Positions 52,903 to 61,097 of a stretch of DNA of 64,000 bases are shown here, piece after piece. Made by a program: the position numbers and the translations under genes. The DNA comes from NIOZ-UU13 sp964653075 (GTDB lineage: Bacteria > Planctomycetota > Phycisphaerae > Sedimentisphaerales > Anaerobacaceae). The first letter of the stretch is position 1; the number at the start of each line of letters is the position of its first letter. The notes under the pieces are model-generated. The model made no database searches, had not been told where the DNA came from, and saw only the letters and a list, made by a program, of their open reading frames with translations. The stretch is from contig CAZZAX010000008.1 in NCBI GenBank assembly GCA_964653075.1, forward strand, positions 13,755-77,754, given 5' to 3'.

Positions 52903-54912
52903 TCAGGCATCACTTGCATGACTGATATAATGCCTCTTCCTTGCACTGCGGCGGACGCCCAATACTATCGCAATCACCAGAATAACCGCCGGCGCCATCA
53001 GCATATTAAAACCTCGAAGCACATTACCCAGGTGCTCGATTCGTTCGCGTCTTATCAATTTAACTTCATTTAACTGTTGCTGTGCCCTGCGTTGTTGTAA
53101 TTCGATATCTCTTTGCTGCTGCAGTATCGAGCTGCCGATGACCTCCTCCTGTCCTTCCTTGGCGGAAGCCAGGATGGATTGCAATTTGCTCTGGAAACCT
53201 GCAATTTGGGCGTTAATTTTATTTACTTCTTCACGGGTTTCCTCATCTGCCTGCCTTTCAATTTCATCGACAACAACAAACGGCCTCTTAAAGTTTCCTC
53301 TCGACCTGATTGAAACCAGATCTCCTGACCCGCTTAAATCATCAATAGTATTAAGCACCAAAGCACTGTTGTCACCGACAACCATCTTGCCGAAGAAAGC
53401 GTTCCGATATGCTATCGAATCACTTATAAAGTCAACATCCGCAAAAACCACTACCGCACAATCCTGCGGGGCTTCTGTCAGCCCTTTTATCTGCTTTTTG
53501 ATTTTCTTGACTTCGTTTGGATCTTCTGCTTCATCCGAAGATTCTTCTTCGACCTCAATTTCTATGCCGTCCGGGAAACTGCTCTTAAGCTTACCGATAA
53601 CCAGATAACCCATCGCAACGGGCTTGTCTCCTTCGATAAATTTTTTCATTAGATTTGATGGGTCCAGCATCATAAGTTCGTATGCGTTGCTTATCGAAAA
53701 ACTGTTGCCTCTGCTGCTTGTTGTAATAAGCGGCGTTCGTGTAATCTCGGCAGTCTCATTTGGATCGGCAACTACTCTCAGCACACCTGAGAACAGAAAC
53801 CTTACCATGTTAAGCTGGGCTGTAATTACATTATCGGTATTAAAGCAATTTCCTTCCGGTCTCAATCTAAGGTAACCGATTACTTTCTCCGCTCTCTGAT
53901 TGAAGCTTGCCAGCTCTGCCAGAGCTATGTCACCGGCAAAGGTATTCGTTGGCATCTCAAGGCCCCACGTCTTCAGAAGTGTGCTCAATTCGGAGCTTCC
54001 CGATACCTGCATCCCCATCTGCATCATTCTTTGGTTTTGGTTCCGTATTTCTTCATAGCAATAAGGGTCAACAAACGCTATCATCCTGCCGCCTTTCAGC
54101 ACAAACTGGTCTATGGCGAACAATGTTTGCTCCGGCAGGTCTTTGGGATGAATAACCATCAAGATGTCAATATCATTAATGTCGTTTACATCTGTCGGGA
54201 CACTTTCAACCTCGTATTGTTTGCGCAGCTGCTCGACGAAAGTCCACGGCCCCTTCGGTTGCTGACCCTGCCTCATCATCATCTCAGCCATATATCCGCT
54301 TACATCGTCTCCCATTACCCCGATCGAGCTTAACACACCTATTTTTCGTTTCTGGCGGGTAATTGCGGTATCTATCAGGTAGCTTATATCGTACTCAACA
54401 AAGTTCTCCCTGTCCGGCGAAAAGAACGGTATGGCTTTTTCGACCCCGAATTGTGTCTGCAGTACCAGGCCGAAGAAAAAGTTCTCCTCTTGAGTTATAG
54501 GAAATCGCCTTAAGCCGTATCTCAATGCCTGCACCTCATCTTCCGAGAACGGCCGCGGGTCGATTACTTCCAGCTCAAACTTACCTTTGGACACGGAAAC
54601 GTATTCTTCCAGCAGTGCCTTAACGAACTCGTAATAATTGTTGAAATACCGAATCTGGTCCGGGCCTTTCAGTGCGGCTGTCTTTGCATAGTACAGCTTG
54701 GCTTTAATCGGCTGATTGAGTTTGCCCAAAATCTTTTTCGTGCCGTCGGAAAGCGTATAAAGTTTCTGGTCCGTAATGTCGACTTTCAAATCCTTTCCGA
54801 TGTTTTGACATATACTTATCGCAGAAAAAATAATAATTAAAACAAAGACCACTGCGACAATAGTTCGTAACGTTCTGTTCGTGCCCGTTGAAACTTGCTG
54901 TTTTTGTGCCAT
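52903..54912 (-). CDS. GldG-like ABC transporter auxiliary protein
   Basis: 669 residues; ATG at 54912, AAGGAAATC upstream. N-terminal helix (TLRTIVAVVFVLIIIFSAI), a beta-rich GldG domain (DITDQKLYTLSDGTKKIL, LYYAKTAA), VLSSIGVMGDD, DILMVIHPKDLPEQTLFAID and GGRMIAFVDPY. A C-terminal coiled coil (LQQQRDIELQQRRAQQQL) and a final helix (VILVIAIVLGVRRSARKRHY) complete it. The family forms a permanent periplasmic partner of GldF-type permeases. In Bacteroidota GldAFG supports gliding; in planctomycetes the role is unproven. It overlaps no neighbour; the permease gene is 51 nt upstream. Confidence 0.88.
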   Translation of the reverse strand: MAQKQQVSTGTNRTLRTIVAVVFVLIIIFSAISICQNIGKDLKVDITDQKLYTLSDGTKKILGKLNQPIKAKLYYAKTAALKGPDQIRYFNNYYEFVKALLEEYVSVSKGKFELEVIDPRPFSEDEVQALRYGLRRFPITQEENFFFGLVLQTQFGVEKAIPFFSPDRENFVEYDISYLIDTAITRQKRKIGVLSSIGVMGDDVSGYMAEMMMRQGQQPKGPWTFVEQLRKQYEVESVPTDVNDINDIDILMVIHPKDLPEQTLFAIDQFVLKGGRMIAFVDPYCYEEIRNQNQRMMQMGMQVSGSSELSTLLKTWGLEMPTNTFAGDIALAELASFNQRAEKVIGYLRLRPEGNCFNTDNVITAQLNMVRFLFSGVLRVVADPNETAEITRTPLITTSSRGNSFSISNAYELMMLDPSNLMKKFIEGDKPVAMGYLVIGKLKSSFPDGIEIEVEEESSDEAEDPNEVKKIKKQIKGLTEAPQDCAVVVFADVDFISDSIAYRNAFFGKMVVGDNSALVLNTIDDLSGSGDLVSIRSRGNFKRPFVVVDEIERQADEETREEVNKINAQIAGFQSKLQSILASAKEGQEEVIGSSILQQQRDIELQQRRAQQQLNEVKLIRRERIEHLGNVLRGFNMLMAPAVILVIAIVLGVRRSARKRHYISHASDA

Positions 54913-54963
54913 ACTTAGATTTCCTTAAAAACGTCTCCCCTCCCAATATTCCTGACGTGCTTA

Positions 54964-55695
54964 TTATCTTGCCTTCCTGTCATCTAAAACAATACTGCAC
55001 GCTGCAATCCACCCGATAATCAACAGTATAAAGTAAGAAAGGTCTTCGAGCTTCAGGACACCTCTCTGGATTGACTCGAAGTGCGCCTGAAAGCTCATAT
55101 TCCCTATAGCTGAAACCATACCCGCCGGAAGGAACGTCGAAACGTAACTTAGCGTCGTCGGCATACCTGCGAAAACAAGTACCGCACAGGCGACAACCGA
55201 CAGGACAAAACTTATCACCTGGTTTTTGCTAAGCGCCGAAAAGAAACACCCGATGGCAAGAAAACCGCCTGCCATCAGGACGCTGCCTATGTAGCCGGTA
55301 ATTATCAGGCCGATGTCCGGCTCACCAAGGTAACATACCGTAATCACCATAGGGAAAGTCAGAGCAAGTGCGATGATAAGGAAAAGCCACGCCGCAAAAA
55401 ACTTCCCCAAAACCGCCTGTGTTATCGTAACCGGCAGTGTGAAAAGCAGCTCAATAGAACCGACCTTCCGTTCTTCCGCCCAGAGACGCATTGCTGTCGA
55501 TGGTACCATAAAGACAAACAGCAGAGGCAGGTTCATAAAAAAGGCACGCATGTCCGCCTGCCGCATTTCATAAAACCCCTCTTTGAATGTAAGATACCCC
55601 GAGAAAAACAAAAAAATCACAAGAAACACGTATGCAAGAGGAGTCGTAAAATAACTTCTCAATTCCCTCTTTAATACCGCCAAAAAACTATTCAT
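54964..55695 (-). CDS. ABC-2 type permease (GldF-like)
   Basis: 243 residues; AGGAG 7 nt before the ATG. Six membrane segments in the ABC-2 pattern: PLAYVFLVIFLFFSGYLTF, MNLPLLFVFMVPSTAMR, FFAAWLFLIIALALTFPMV, YIGSVLMAGGFLAIGCFFS, VISFVLSVVACAVLVF and YFILLIIGWIAACSIVL. The cytoplasmic motif RLWAEERKVGSIELLFTLPV after segment 2 is typical of this subfamily. It works with the ATPase encoded 35 nt upstream and the GldG-like protein downstream. Confidence 0.9.
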   Translation of the reverse strand: MNSFLAVLKRELRSYFTTPLAYVFLVIFLFFSGYLTFKEGFYEMRQADMRAFFMNLPLLFVFMVPSTAMRLWAEERKVGSIELLFTLPVTITQAVLGKFFAAWLFLIIALALTFPMVITVCYLGEPDIGLIITGYIGSVLMAGGFLAIGCFFSALSKNQVISFVLSVVACAVLVFAGMPTTLSYVSTFLPAGMVSAIGNMSFQAHFESIQRGVLKLEDLSYFILLIIGWIAACSIVLDDRKAR

Positions 55696-55730
55696 TATTG
55701 AACTCCTGTCTTTGTCAATTAATTAACTAC

Positions 55731-56465
55731 TCACCGTTTAACTGCTAACTGCTTGCCGTTTCTGGTTATCCGTCGAAAAACAGCGTCAAGGCTGCACTGG
55801 TATTTTTCCTTTAATTGCTCCGGCGTTGAATCCACTAATATTTTGCCTTTGGCAATTATTATCGTCCTCGAGCAGACAGCCTCCACTTCTTCGAGGATGT
55901 GCGTCGAGATAATAATACACTTGTCTTTCGCCATTTTATTTATGAGCTTTCTGACCTCATATTTTTGATTGGGGTCAAGCCCGTCCGTCGGCTCGTCAAG
56001 AATCAGCACGCCCGGGTCATGAATCAACGCCTGGGCCAGCCCGACGCGCCGTTTATATCCCTTTGAAAGTGTCTCAATCGTCTGATGATATACCGAGTCA
56101 ATCGAGCACATTGGAACAATCCTGTCGAGTGCCTTCTTTCGTGCCTTGCCCTTAATCTCTCTGACATCGCAAATAAAGTCCAAAAAGCTCCCGACCGTCA
56201 TCTCATTGTACGCCGGCACATTCTCCGCTAAATATCCGATCGACTTTCTGACCTCGATGGGGCTCTGCAAAATATCATATCCGCATATCTTAGCCGTCCC
56301 GCTGTCGGGCCGAAGGAAACACGCTAACATTCTCATCGCCGTGCTTTTGCCAGCCCCGTTGGGCCCGAGAAGACCTAAAACCTGGCCCTTTTCAACACTG
56401 AAAGATATACCGTCAACAGCGACAACCGGGCCGAAACTACGCCGAAGTTCTTTGACCTCTATCAT
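55731..56465 (-). CDS. ABC transporter ATPase (GldA-like)
   Basis: 244 residues from the ATG at 56465 (GGAGACGAAC upstream). Walker A GLLGPNGAGKST (~31-42), Q-loop position replaced by GYLAENVP (~84-91, no Gln), signature LSKGYKRRVGLAQAL in which LSGGQ is LSKGY, Walker B LILDEPTDGLDP, and H-loop IISTHILEE. The LSKGY signature and YLAENVPAY loop are typical of GldA-type ATPases and not a sign of decay. First gene of the four-gene operon ending at 51665. Confidence 0.92.
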   Translation of the reverse strand: MIEVKELRRSFGPVVAVDGISFSVEKGQVLGLLGPNGAGKSTAMRMLACFLRPDSGTAKICGYDILQSPIEVRKSIGYLAENVPAYNEMTVGSFLDFICDVREIKGKARKKALDRIVPMCSIDSVYHQTIETLSKGYKRRVGLAQALIHDPGVLILDEPTDGLDPNQKYEVRKLINKMAKDKCIIISTHILEEVEAVCSRTIIIAKGKILVDSTPEQLKEKYQCSLDAVFRRITRNGKQLAVKR

Positions 56466-56617
56466 GTTCGTCTCCAAAAAAGCAATTCGAAACCCTTTAT
56501 TATAATGTGATTTTACTAAAAAGTGTGTACTAATTTACCCAAAATCTCTTGACAGTCAATACCTTTGATAAGATTATTTTGTTCATTATTTTTCACTAAC
56601 ACAAGGATTTGGAGCTT

Positions 56618-57409
56618 ATGGGCCTCGTTGCGAAAGTAAAATTTGCCGATTATCAGAGCAGTATCAGTAGGGCACTGGACCTCATTAACGCCCCGGCTAC
56701 GCTCCCTAAGGAGGGTCTGATTATTATAAAGCCGAACCTTACAAATTCCTCTCCGCCGCCTGTTACGACCAGCGTAAATGCCGCAGAAGCTCTCTATAAC
56801 TACTGCAAAGCCCGCACAAAAGCCCGAATCGTAATAGCTGACGGCTGTGGAAGCGGAACAACCCCGCAAGTCTTCAAAACGCTCGGATACACTGACCTGG
56901 CCGACAGGTACGATCTCGAGCTAATCGACCTCAACGATGCCGAAACTATCACCCTCAAAAATGATAATGCCCACCAGTTAAAAGAATTTCATATGCCGCG
57001 GATAGTACAGCACGCCTTCGTGATTTCACTACCCGTACTTAAAGATCACAGCTTCACTAAAACCACAATCGCAATGAAAAATATGTTCGGCATAGCCCCG
57101 GGCAGGTTCTATTGCGGCTCCTGGAACAAATCCAAGCTGCACAGCCCTTCAACGGATAAGTCCGTTGTAGATATATGTTTATATAAAAAGCCGGACCTGT
57201 CCGTCGTCGATGCCACCATCGCCCTCGAAGGGATGCACCTGTCCGGCCGGCACAAAAAATTGGGCCTTATCCTGGCCGGCTTCGACCCCGTTGCTGTCGA
57301 TACCGTCGGCAGCAAACTCCTCGGCCACGACCCCAACAAAATGCCCTACCTCACATTATCCCAGGGTCTCCACGGCTCTATGGAAAATATCGAAATAATA
57401 TCCCCCTGA
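56618..57409 (+). CDS. DUF362 domain protein
   Basis: 263 residues from the ATG at 56618; GGAG is only 3 nt upstream and AAGGATTTGG lies further out, so the TTG at 56609 is a weaker option. The DUF362 core is clear: IIIKPNLTNSSPP, RIVIADGCGSGTTPQVF, YDLELIDLND, VISLPVLKDHSFTKTTIAMKNMFG, KPDLSVVDATIALEGMHLSG and LAGFDPVAVDTVGSKLLG. The family often carries ferredoxin clusters at its end; none is present here. Function unknown; proteins of this type may act in radical or iron-sulfur chemistry. It is divergent from the GldA operon. Confidence 0.85.
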   Translation: MGLVAKVKFADYQSSISRALDLINAPATLPKEGLIIIKPNLTNSSPPPVTTSVNAAEALYNYCKARTKARIVIADGCGSGTTPQVFKTLGYTDLADRYDLELIDLNDAETITLKNDNAHQLKEFHMPRIVQHAFVISLPVLKDHSFTKTTIAMKNMFGIAPGRFYCGSWNKSKLHSPSTDKSVVDICLYKKPDLSVVDATIALEGMHLSGRHKKLGLILAGFDPVAVDTVGSKLLGHDPNKMPYLTLSQGLHGSMENIEIISP

Positions 57410-57440
57410 CCTCTGCAATCCCGCCTCCCTCTGTCATTGC

Positions 57441-57474
57441 AATGGGTGGCACCCTCAAACCTGTTTGGGGGTGG
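57441..57474 (+). repeat. AATGGGTGGCAC dispersed repeat, copy 2
   Basis: AATGGGTGGCACCCTCAAAC then CTGTTTGGGGGTGG, matching 31825-31858 at most positions; CAAAC and GTTTG arms can pair. Confidence 0.6.
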
Positions 57475-57597
57475 TTTCAGACCGGAATTTTTGGTAAATT
57501 TTGACTTCGATTCCTGAAATTTGATATTTGAAATCTACGCCTCATTCCGCTAATAGCGATTCGCAATACGTCATACGCTTCACGTTTTTCATACTTC

Positions 57598-57960
57598 TCA
57601 GGAACCAATTAGTCTGCTGGGCTTGGCGTAACGCCATTTCTTTACTAATTCGTATGGTACTTCCTGAGCAAACCACTCATATGAATGGTCGAATATCTTA
57701 CCGAAGACTGTCCTGCATGCCTCGGAGGTTTTTTTATTTTTGTTGTTTTTTCCCATCGTTGCCCAGCAGAAAAGCCAGCATACGCTCTGCATAGTTGCAT
57801 GACCGTTTTCGTCAACACGCCAGTTGCTTCTCAGCGCCTTCAAAAAACCTTTGTGACGTATCCCTTGCATATACCTGATTGCCTCTTCAGGACTGACCTG
57901 CAATCTTACTTCAGATACGGCCTCTCTGGCTCTCTGCATCTCTATATCTGTGTTCGACAT
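57598..57960 (-). CDS. Small hypothetical protein
   Basis: I do not recognise it. 120 residues with a good ribosome site (AGGAAGG 3-4 nt before the ATG at 57960). The N-terminal third is charged and helical (REAVSEVRLQVSPEEAIRY), the middle has QSVCWLFCWATMG and a Lys/Asn-rich stretch (GKNNKNKKTS). The end is aromatic (DHSYEWFAQEVPYELVKKWRY). No membrane segment is long enough. It is convergent with the DUF362 gene. Composition and ribosome site support coding. Confidence 0.6.
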   Translation of the reverse strand: MSNTDIEMQRAREAVSEVRLQVSPEEAIRYMQGIRHKGFLKALRSNWRVDENGHATMQSVCWLFCWATMGKNNKNKKTSEACRTVFGKIFDHSYEWFAQEVPYELVKKWRYAKPSRLIGS

Positions 57961-58666
57961 CTTCCTTCCTGTAAAAATCTACCTGTACTTATATAGTAAA
58001 TCTTCTCTTAATATCGGATTTTCTTATCCAAAAATTAACCCGGCCGTCCGGCATACTGTAAATAATTGTATCCAAATCTCGCATTTATGCAACAAAATCA
58101 TTGAGAATGACTAACAACATTTCTACCTGCGGTTCGCACCGGTTTAAGTAACTCCATCGCTTCGCGTAAGCACAGAGCAGGAATCCGTAAATAATCAATC
58201 ATCAATCATCAATTATCAATAATCATTTGAAAGCTGGCCGCAGGTAGAAATGCTTCTTTGACTTGTCGTTCCTGTGAAAACAGGAATCCAGAATTCAAAT
58301 TTTGATTTGTAATTTTGCTTTTTGATATTTGATTTTTTATTTTCTATCGTGCCATAAGGAATTTGCTGTGTTGAATTTTGAATCCCCGTAGCTTCGTTTT
58401 GCCACGCAAAACGGCGGGGGACGCAGTTTTTAATTTTTACAAATAAAAATATTTTGCCTTAAAAACTGCCTAAAAAAATATTCTTTTCTTGAATATCCGG
58501 AAACTTTCTGCTAAAGATTACTGTAAAGCTGGAATTGCGATTTGGCCACATAATTCACTGAAAGGGTGAAGCAGAAGTGGCTGAGTGTCTTAAATTTCTT
58601 TCACGACGCATTACTATCCGAGGACAGAATCAGAAATATTGATCTAAAGAAAAGCACGGTGCTGAT
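57961..58666. other. Non-coding region with MITE-like element and hairpin
   Basis: Holds the inverted-repeat element at 58118-58252 and a composite hairpin at 58384-58419 (CGTTTTGC-CAC-GCAAAACG inside CCCCG/CGGGG), followed by T-rich sequence that could terminate plus-strand transcription. No gene is seen; the start of the next gene at 58667 lacks a clear ribosome site. Confidence 0.5.
58118..58252. mobile_element. MITE-like non-coding element with 15-bp perfect inverted ends
   Basis: CATTTCTACCTGCGG (58118-58132) and its exact complement (58238-58252) bound a 135-bp stretch with no frame. The internal left part (GGTTCGCAC, CTCCA-CGCTT-GCGT) recurs near 35641-35682, next to another CATTTCTACCT at 35633. 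No transposase is present and the target-site duplication is not clear. Confidence 0.6.
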
Positions 58667-59401
58667 ATGTCGGATGAAAAGAATGAAACAAAACATCTAA
58701 CTGGGAGAACAGCGTGGGATTTTGCAGCAGAAGTTTCCCAGAGACTTGGTTTGTCGATTTTGATTCTTATCGGAATTGCATTTGGATTCTATCAATACCA
58801 GAACCAAGCATTGAAATTCAAAAAAGCTGAGCAAGAGTCCAATAAGGACTTGCAGGAGAAGTTGAATTCTGCACAGCAGCAACTTGTAGATAGCGCTGTC
58901 GCTGTTGGACAGCTAAACAAGGACATGATCGACAATATTAAGAGTGGTCTCGGAGAGCTTCAAGGGCTTCGGGACAGTATAAAAGTGTACCAAGAACAAG
59001 CCGAAGCTGAAGCCAACAAAACAGAGGATGCGATTGCAAAACAGAAAGAGGCTGAAGAAGCCACAGTCAGAGCTAAGAATAACCTGGAGAAGGCAAAGTC
59101 AGAGCAAGAAAGACTCAAGAAACTTAGGGCCGCTAAGTCGGGACCCTTCAAAGAGAAGGTGCAATCTCTAATATCAAAGTTATCAAATGAATCCCTTGAT
59201 GATCCTGATATAGAGATACTCGCTGATGAAATCAGACAAGACTACCTGGTAAATCCGTTAGCACTCTTTGAAGCAGTTGCAAAGAATCCAAATGCCGAAA
59301 ATCTGGAAAAGCTGAGGGATCTGGAGGGTTTTAAGTACGATGCAATAATGAACATTTTTGAAGATAACAAAGCTGGGTTTGCCGCTTGGATGCTTGTGTG
59401 A
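58667..59401 (+). CDS. Hypothetical membrane-anchored coiled-coil protein
   Basis: No family recognised. 244 residues: soluble start (MSDEKNETKHLTGRTAW), one membrane helix (GLSILILIGIAFGFYQY, ~28-44), a coiled coil at ~50-155 (KKAEQESNKDLQEKLNSA, KEAEEATVRAKNNLEKAK), and an acidic C-terminal domain with LSNESLDDPDIEILADEIRQ and KNPNAENLEKLRDLEGFKYD. No Shine-Dalgarno is visible. The downstream hypothetical gene begins about 58 nt later in its original form, so the two probably were an operon. AT-rich like the 32.6-35 kb genes. Confidence 0.65.
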   Translation: MSDEKNETKHLTGRTAWDFAAEVSQRLGLSILILIGIAFGFYQYQNQALKFKKAEQESNKDLQEKLNSAQQQLVDSAVAVGQLNKDMIDNIKSGLGELQGLRDSIKVYQEQAEAEANKTEDAIAKQKEAEEATVRAKNNLEKAKSEQERLKKLRAAKSGPFKEKVQSLISKLSNESLDDPDIEILADEIRQDYLVNPLALFEAVAKNPNAENLEKLRDLEGFKYDAIMNIFEDNKAGFAAWMLV

Positions 59402-59464
59402 GAAGAAGGCAAAGAACATGCCGATGCCGTCTTCGGTGTAGTAAGGGGGGCAGGGAAAATGATT

Positions 59465-59522
59465 TTCGGATTAGTGATAATTGAGTTCAATGATTCGGAT
59501 TAGTGATAATTGAGTTCAATGA
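59465..59522 (+). repeat. Exact 29-bp tandem duplication at a gene start
   Basis: Two identical 29-bp units, 59465-59493 and 59494-59522, abut. 29 is not a multiple of three. Removing one copy joins the ATG at 59459 (AGGG upstream) in frame with the gene that now starts at 59503. Confidence 0.85.
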
Positions 59523-60297
59523 TAAAGAACGGATTTGGGATATTGAAGCTATAACCAACTTTTTCTTGTTAGTTCATCCGAACGTATTCAATTGGGATAG
59601 TTATATCGCAACTGCCATAATGGAGGACTCAACGGGGGACATGGATTACGACCACATTTCTGAGGTCCCATCAGGCTGGCCCCAGGAACGAATGAATTTA
59701 TCTGGTATAATTTTAGGGATGACTGATAGCGACCGAAAGTATGAGTTCCAAGTTTTGGCGGGAGAAAATTTGAGCATCATGCCAATCACGTTAGACGAAC
59801 TCCGATCAGAAGAGCCCGTGATTTATGGCAAGTTTTTAGAACACGGCTATTACTCTATCGATAAGGTAGAAATGATGGTACGCAAGTCAAAAACATTTAG
59901 TGCGGCCCCCGTAGTTCCTATCACTCTTGGTCGCGACCAGGAAAACATTGGAAATCTTCGGTTAACGATCATACAGACTCTTGATGCCGCAGTAAAAAGA
60001 GATACTGAAAAAAGACAAAATCTTTCGAGAGAAAATTTCCCCAAATCAAATTGGGGATACCTTGCTTCGGTGGCACTCAATCAAAAGTTCGCAGTACATA
60101 GACTTACAGTATCCACCGATGGGCTTGAATCCTCTGTAACCTGCTCCTTCCAGGATTATGAAACGGATGAAATTCTCACGGTAAAAATGAACTTTAGAAG
60201 AGAGCAAACATTCATGCAAAACCCGTGGCGTATAACAGGATTTTTAAAGATGCCACCTAAACCTCGGCCGTCAGTGTTACAACAAAGTTTACGCTGA
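59503..60297 (+). CDS. Hypothetical protein with start disrupted by the 29-bp duplication
   Basis: 264 residues in the present frame, using a GTG at 59503. Without one copy of the duplication the gene would start at the ATG now at 59459 and read MIFGLVIIEFNDKERIW. As it stands, that ATG leads to a TAG after 14 codons. The protein is soluble and mixed alpha/beta, with DSTGDMDYDHISEVPSGW and LGRDQENIGNLRLTIIQ segments; no family recognised. The remainder has no internal stop, so the change is recent, or the GTG supports translation, losing only five residues or so. An assembly artefact is possible. Confidence 0.6.
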   Translation: MIIEFNDKERIWDIEAITNFFLLVHPNVFNWDSYIATAIMEDSTGDMDYDHISEVPSGWPQERMNLSGIILGMTDSDRKYEFQVLAGENLSIMPITLDELRSEEPVIYGKFLEHGYYSIDKVEMMVRKSKTFSAAPVVPITLGRDQENIGNLRLTIIQTLDAAVKRDTEKRQNLSRENFPKSNWGYLASVALNQKFAVHRLTVSTDGLESSVTCSFQDYETDEILTVKMNFRREQTFMQNPWRITGFLKMPPKPRPSVLQQSLR

Positions 60298-61097
60298 GAT
60301 GTGAGCATCATGACATGTCATTTTCTAAGCTTCATTGACATATTACACACTATCCATCATAGGACTTCTATCGTCTATTCTCTATCTTCCATCCTTCCTA
60401 CGTTGGTTTTGTTAGGTTTTGGTCAAAAAGTGCGGATTTTTTTGAAATTTTATAGGTTCCCTTAAGATAAAAAGTCAAAAAACGTCAAAAATGCCTAAAT
60501 AATGGCCCTTAAGATGGCTTAAAATGCTGATTTTGGGTTGAGAAATTAGATAATTTGCGAGTTTTTTCTCTTGACCGGTCTGTAAAAGTGCTTTAATATA
60601 AAGTATTAAGCAACATTTGACGAACAAGATTGTGGGTTGCCCCATTGAAACTAATGACGGCTACTACTAAAGAAAAGGGGCATAAAAGAGGAAGGCTTGT
60701 AAGGCTTTTCTTAAAAGGTGGTTAAGTAACAAAGAAACTTTTAGCGCCAAATACTTGCATAGATGAAAATATGATGAAGGCTGCTTTGATACGGCGTTAT
60801 AAAGTAAATTTAACGTGAAAACGAAATCTGCTTGAAAAAGCGATCGCGTACCTACGAGGGAGTGTTGGTATTGAGCATAAAATCAGCCAATTTCATAAAG
60901 AAAAACATTCTATTATTGACCCAGGTGCTTCAATTTGGAGATATTCGGGCACTAAGTAGCTGATATTGCGCTTAAGATAAAAGGATTTCGTGATTCACCG
61001 TCATTTCTTTGTGACTTTCCTCACCGTAAGCCCGCAATTTACCCTTTGGGACTTTGTTTTGTGACTCTATGAAAAGTGCAAGGGAAAGGTGGGAATT
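60298..61097. other. Non-coding region upstream of rny
   Basis: About 800 nt with no supported gene. It has a good plus-strand promoter at 60571-60599 and otherwise AT-rich sequence with no hairpin that stands out. The transcript from that promoter would have a leader of about 500 nt before rny. Confidence 0.45.
60571..60599 (+). promoter_or_regulatory. Predicted promoter for the rny-ymdB operon
   Basis: TTGACC (60571-60576), 17-nt spacer, TAATAT (60594-60599). It is the best match to the sigma70 consensus in the gap; it is far from the rny start, so another promoter may exist. Confidence 0.5.
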
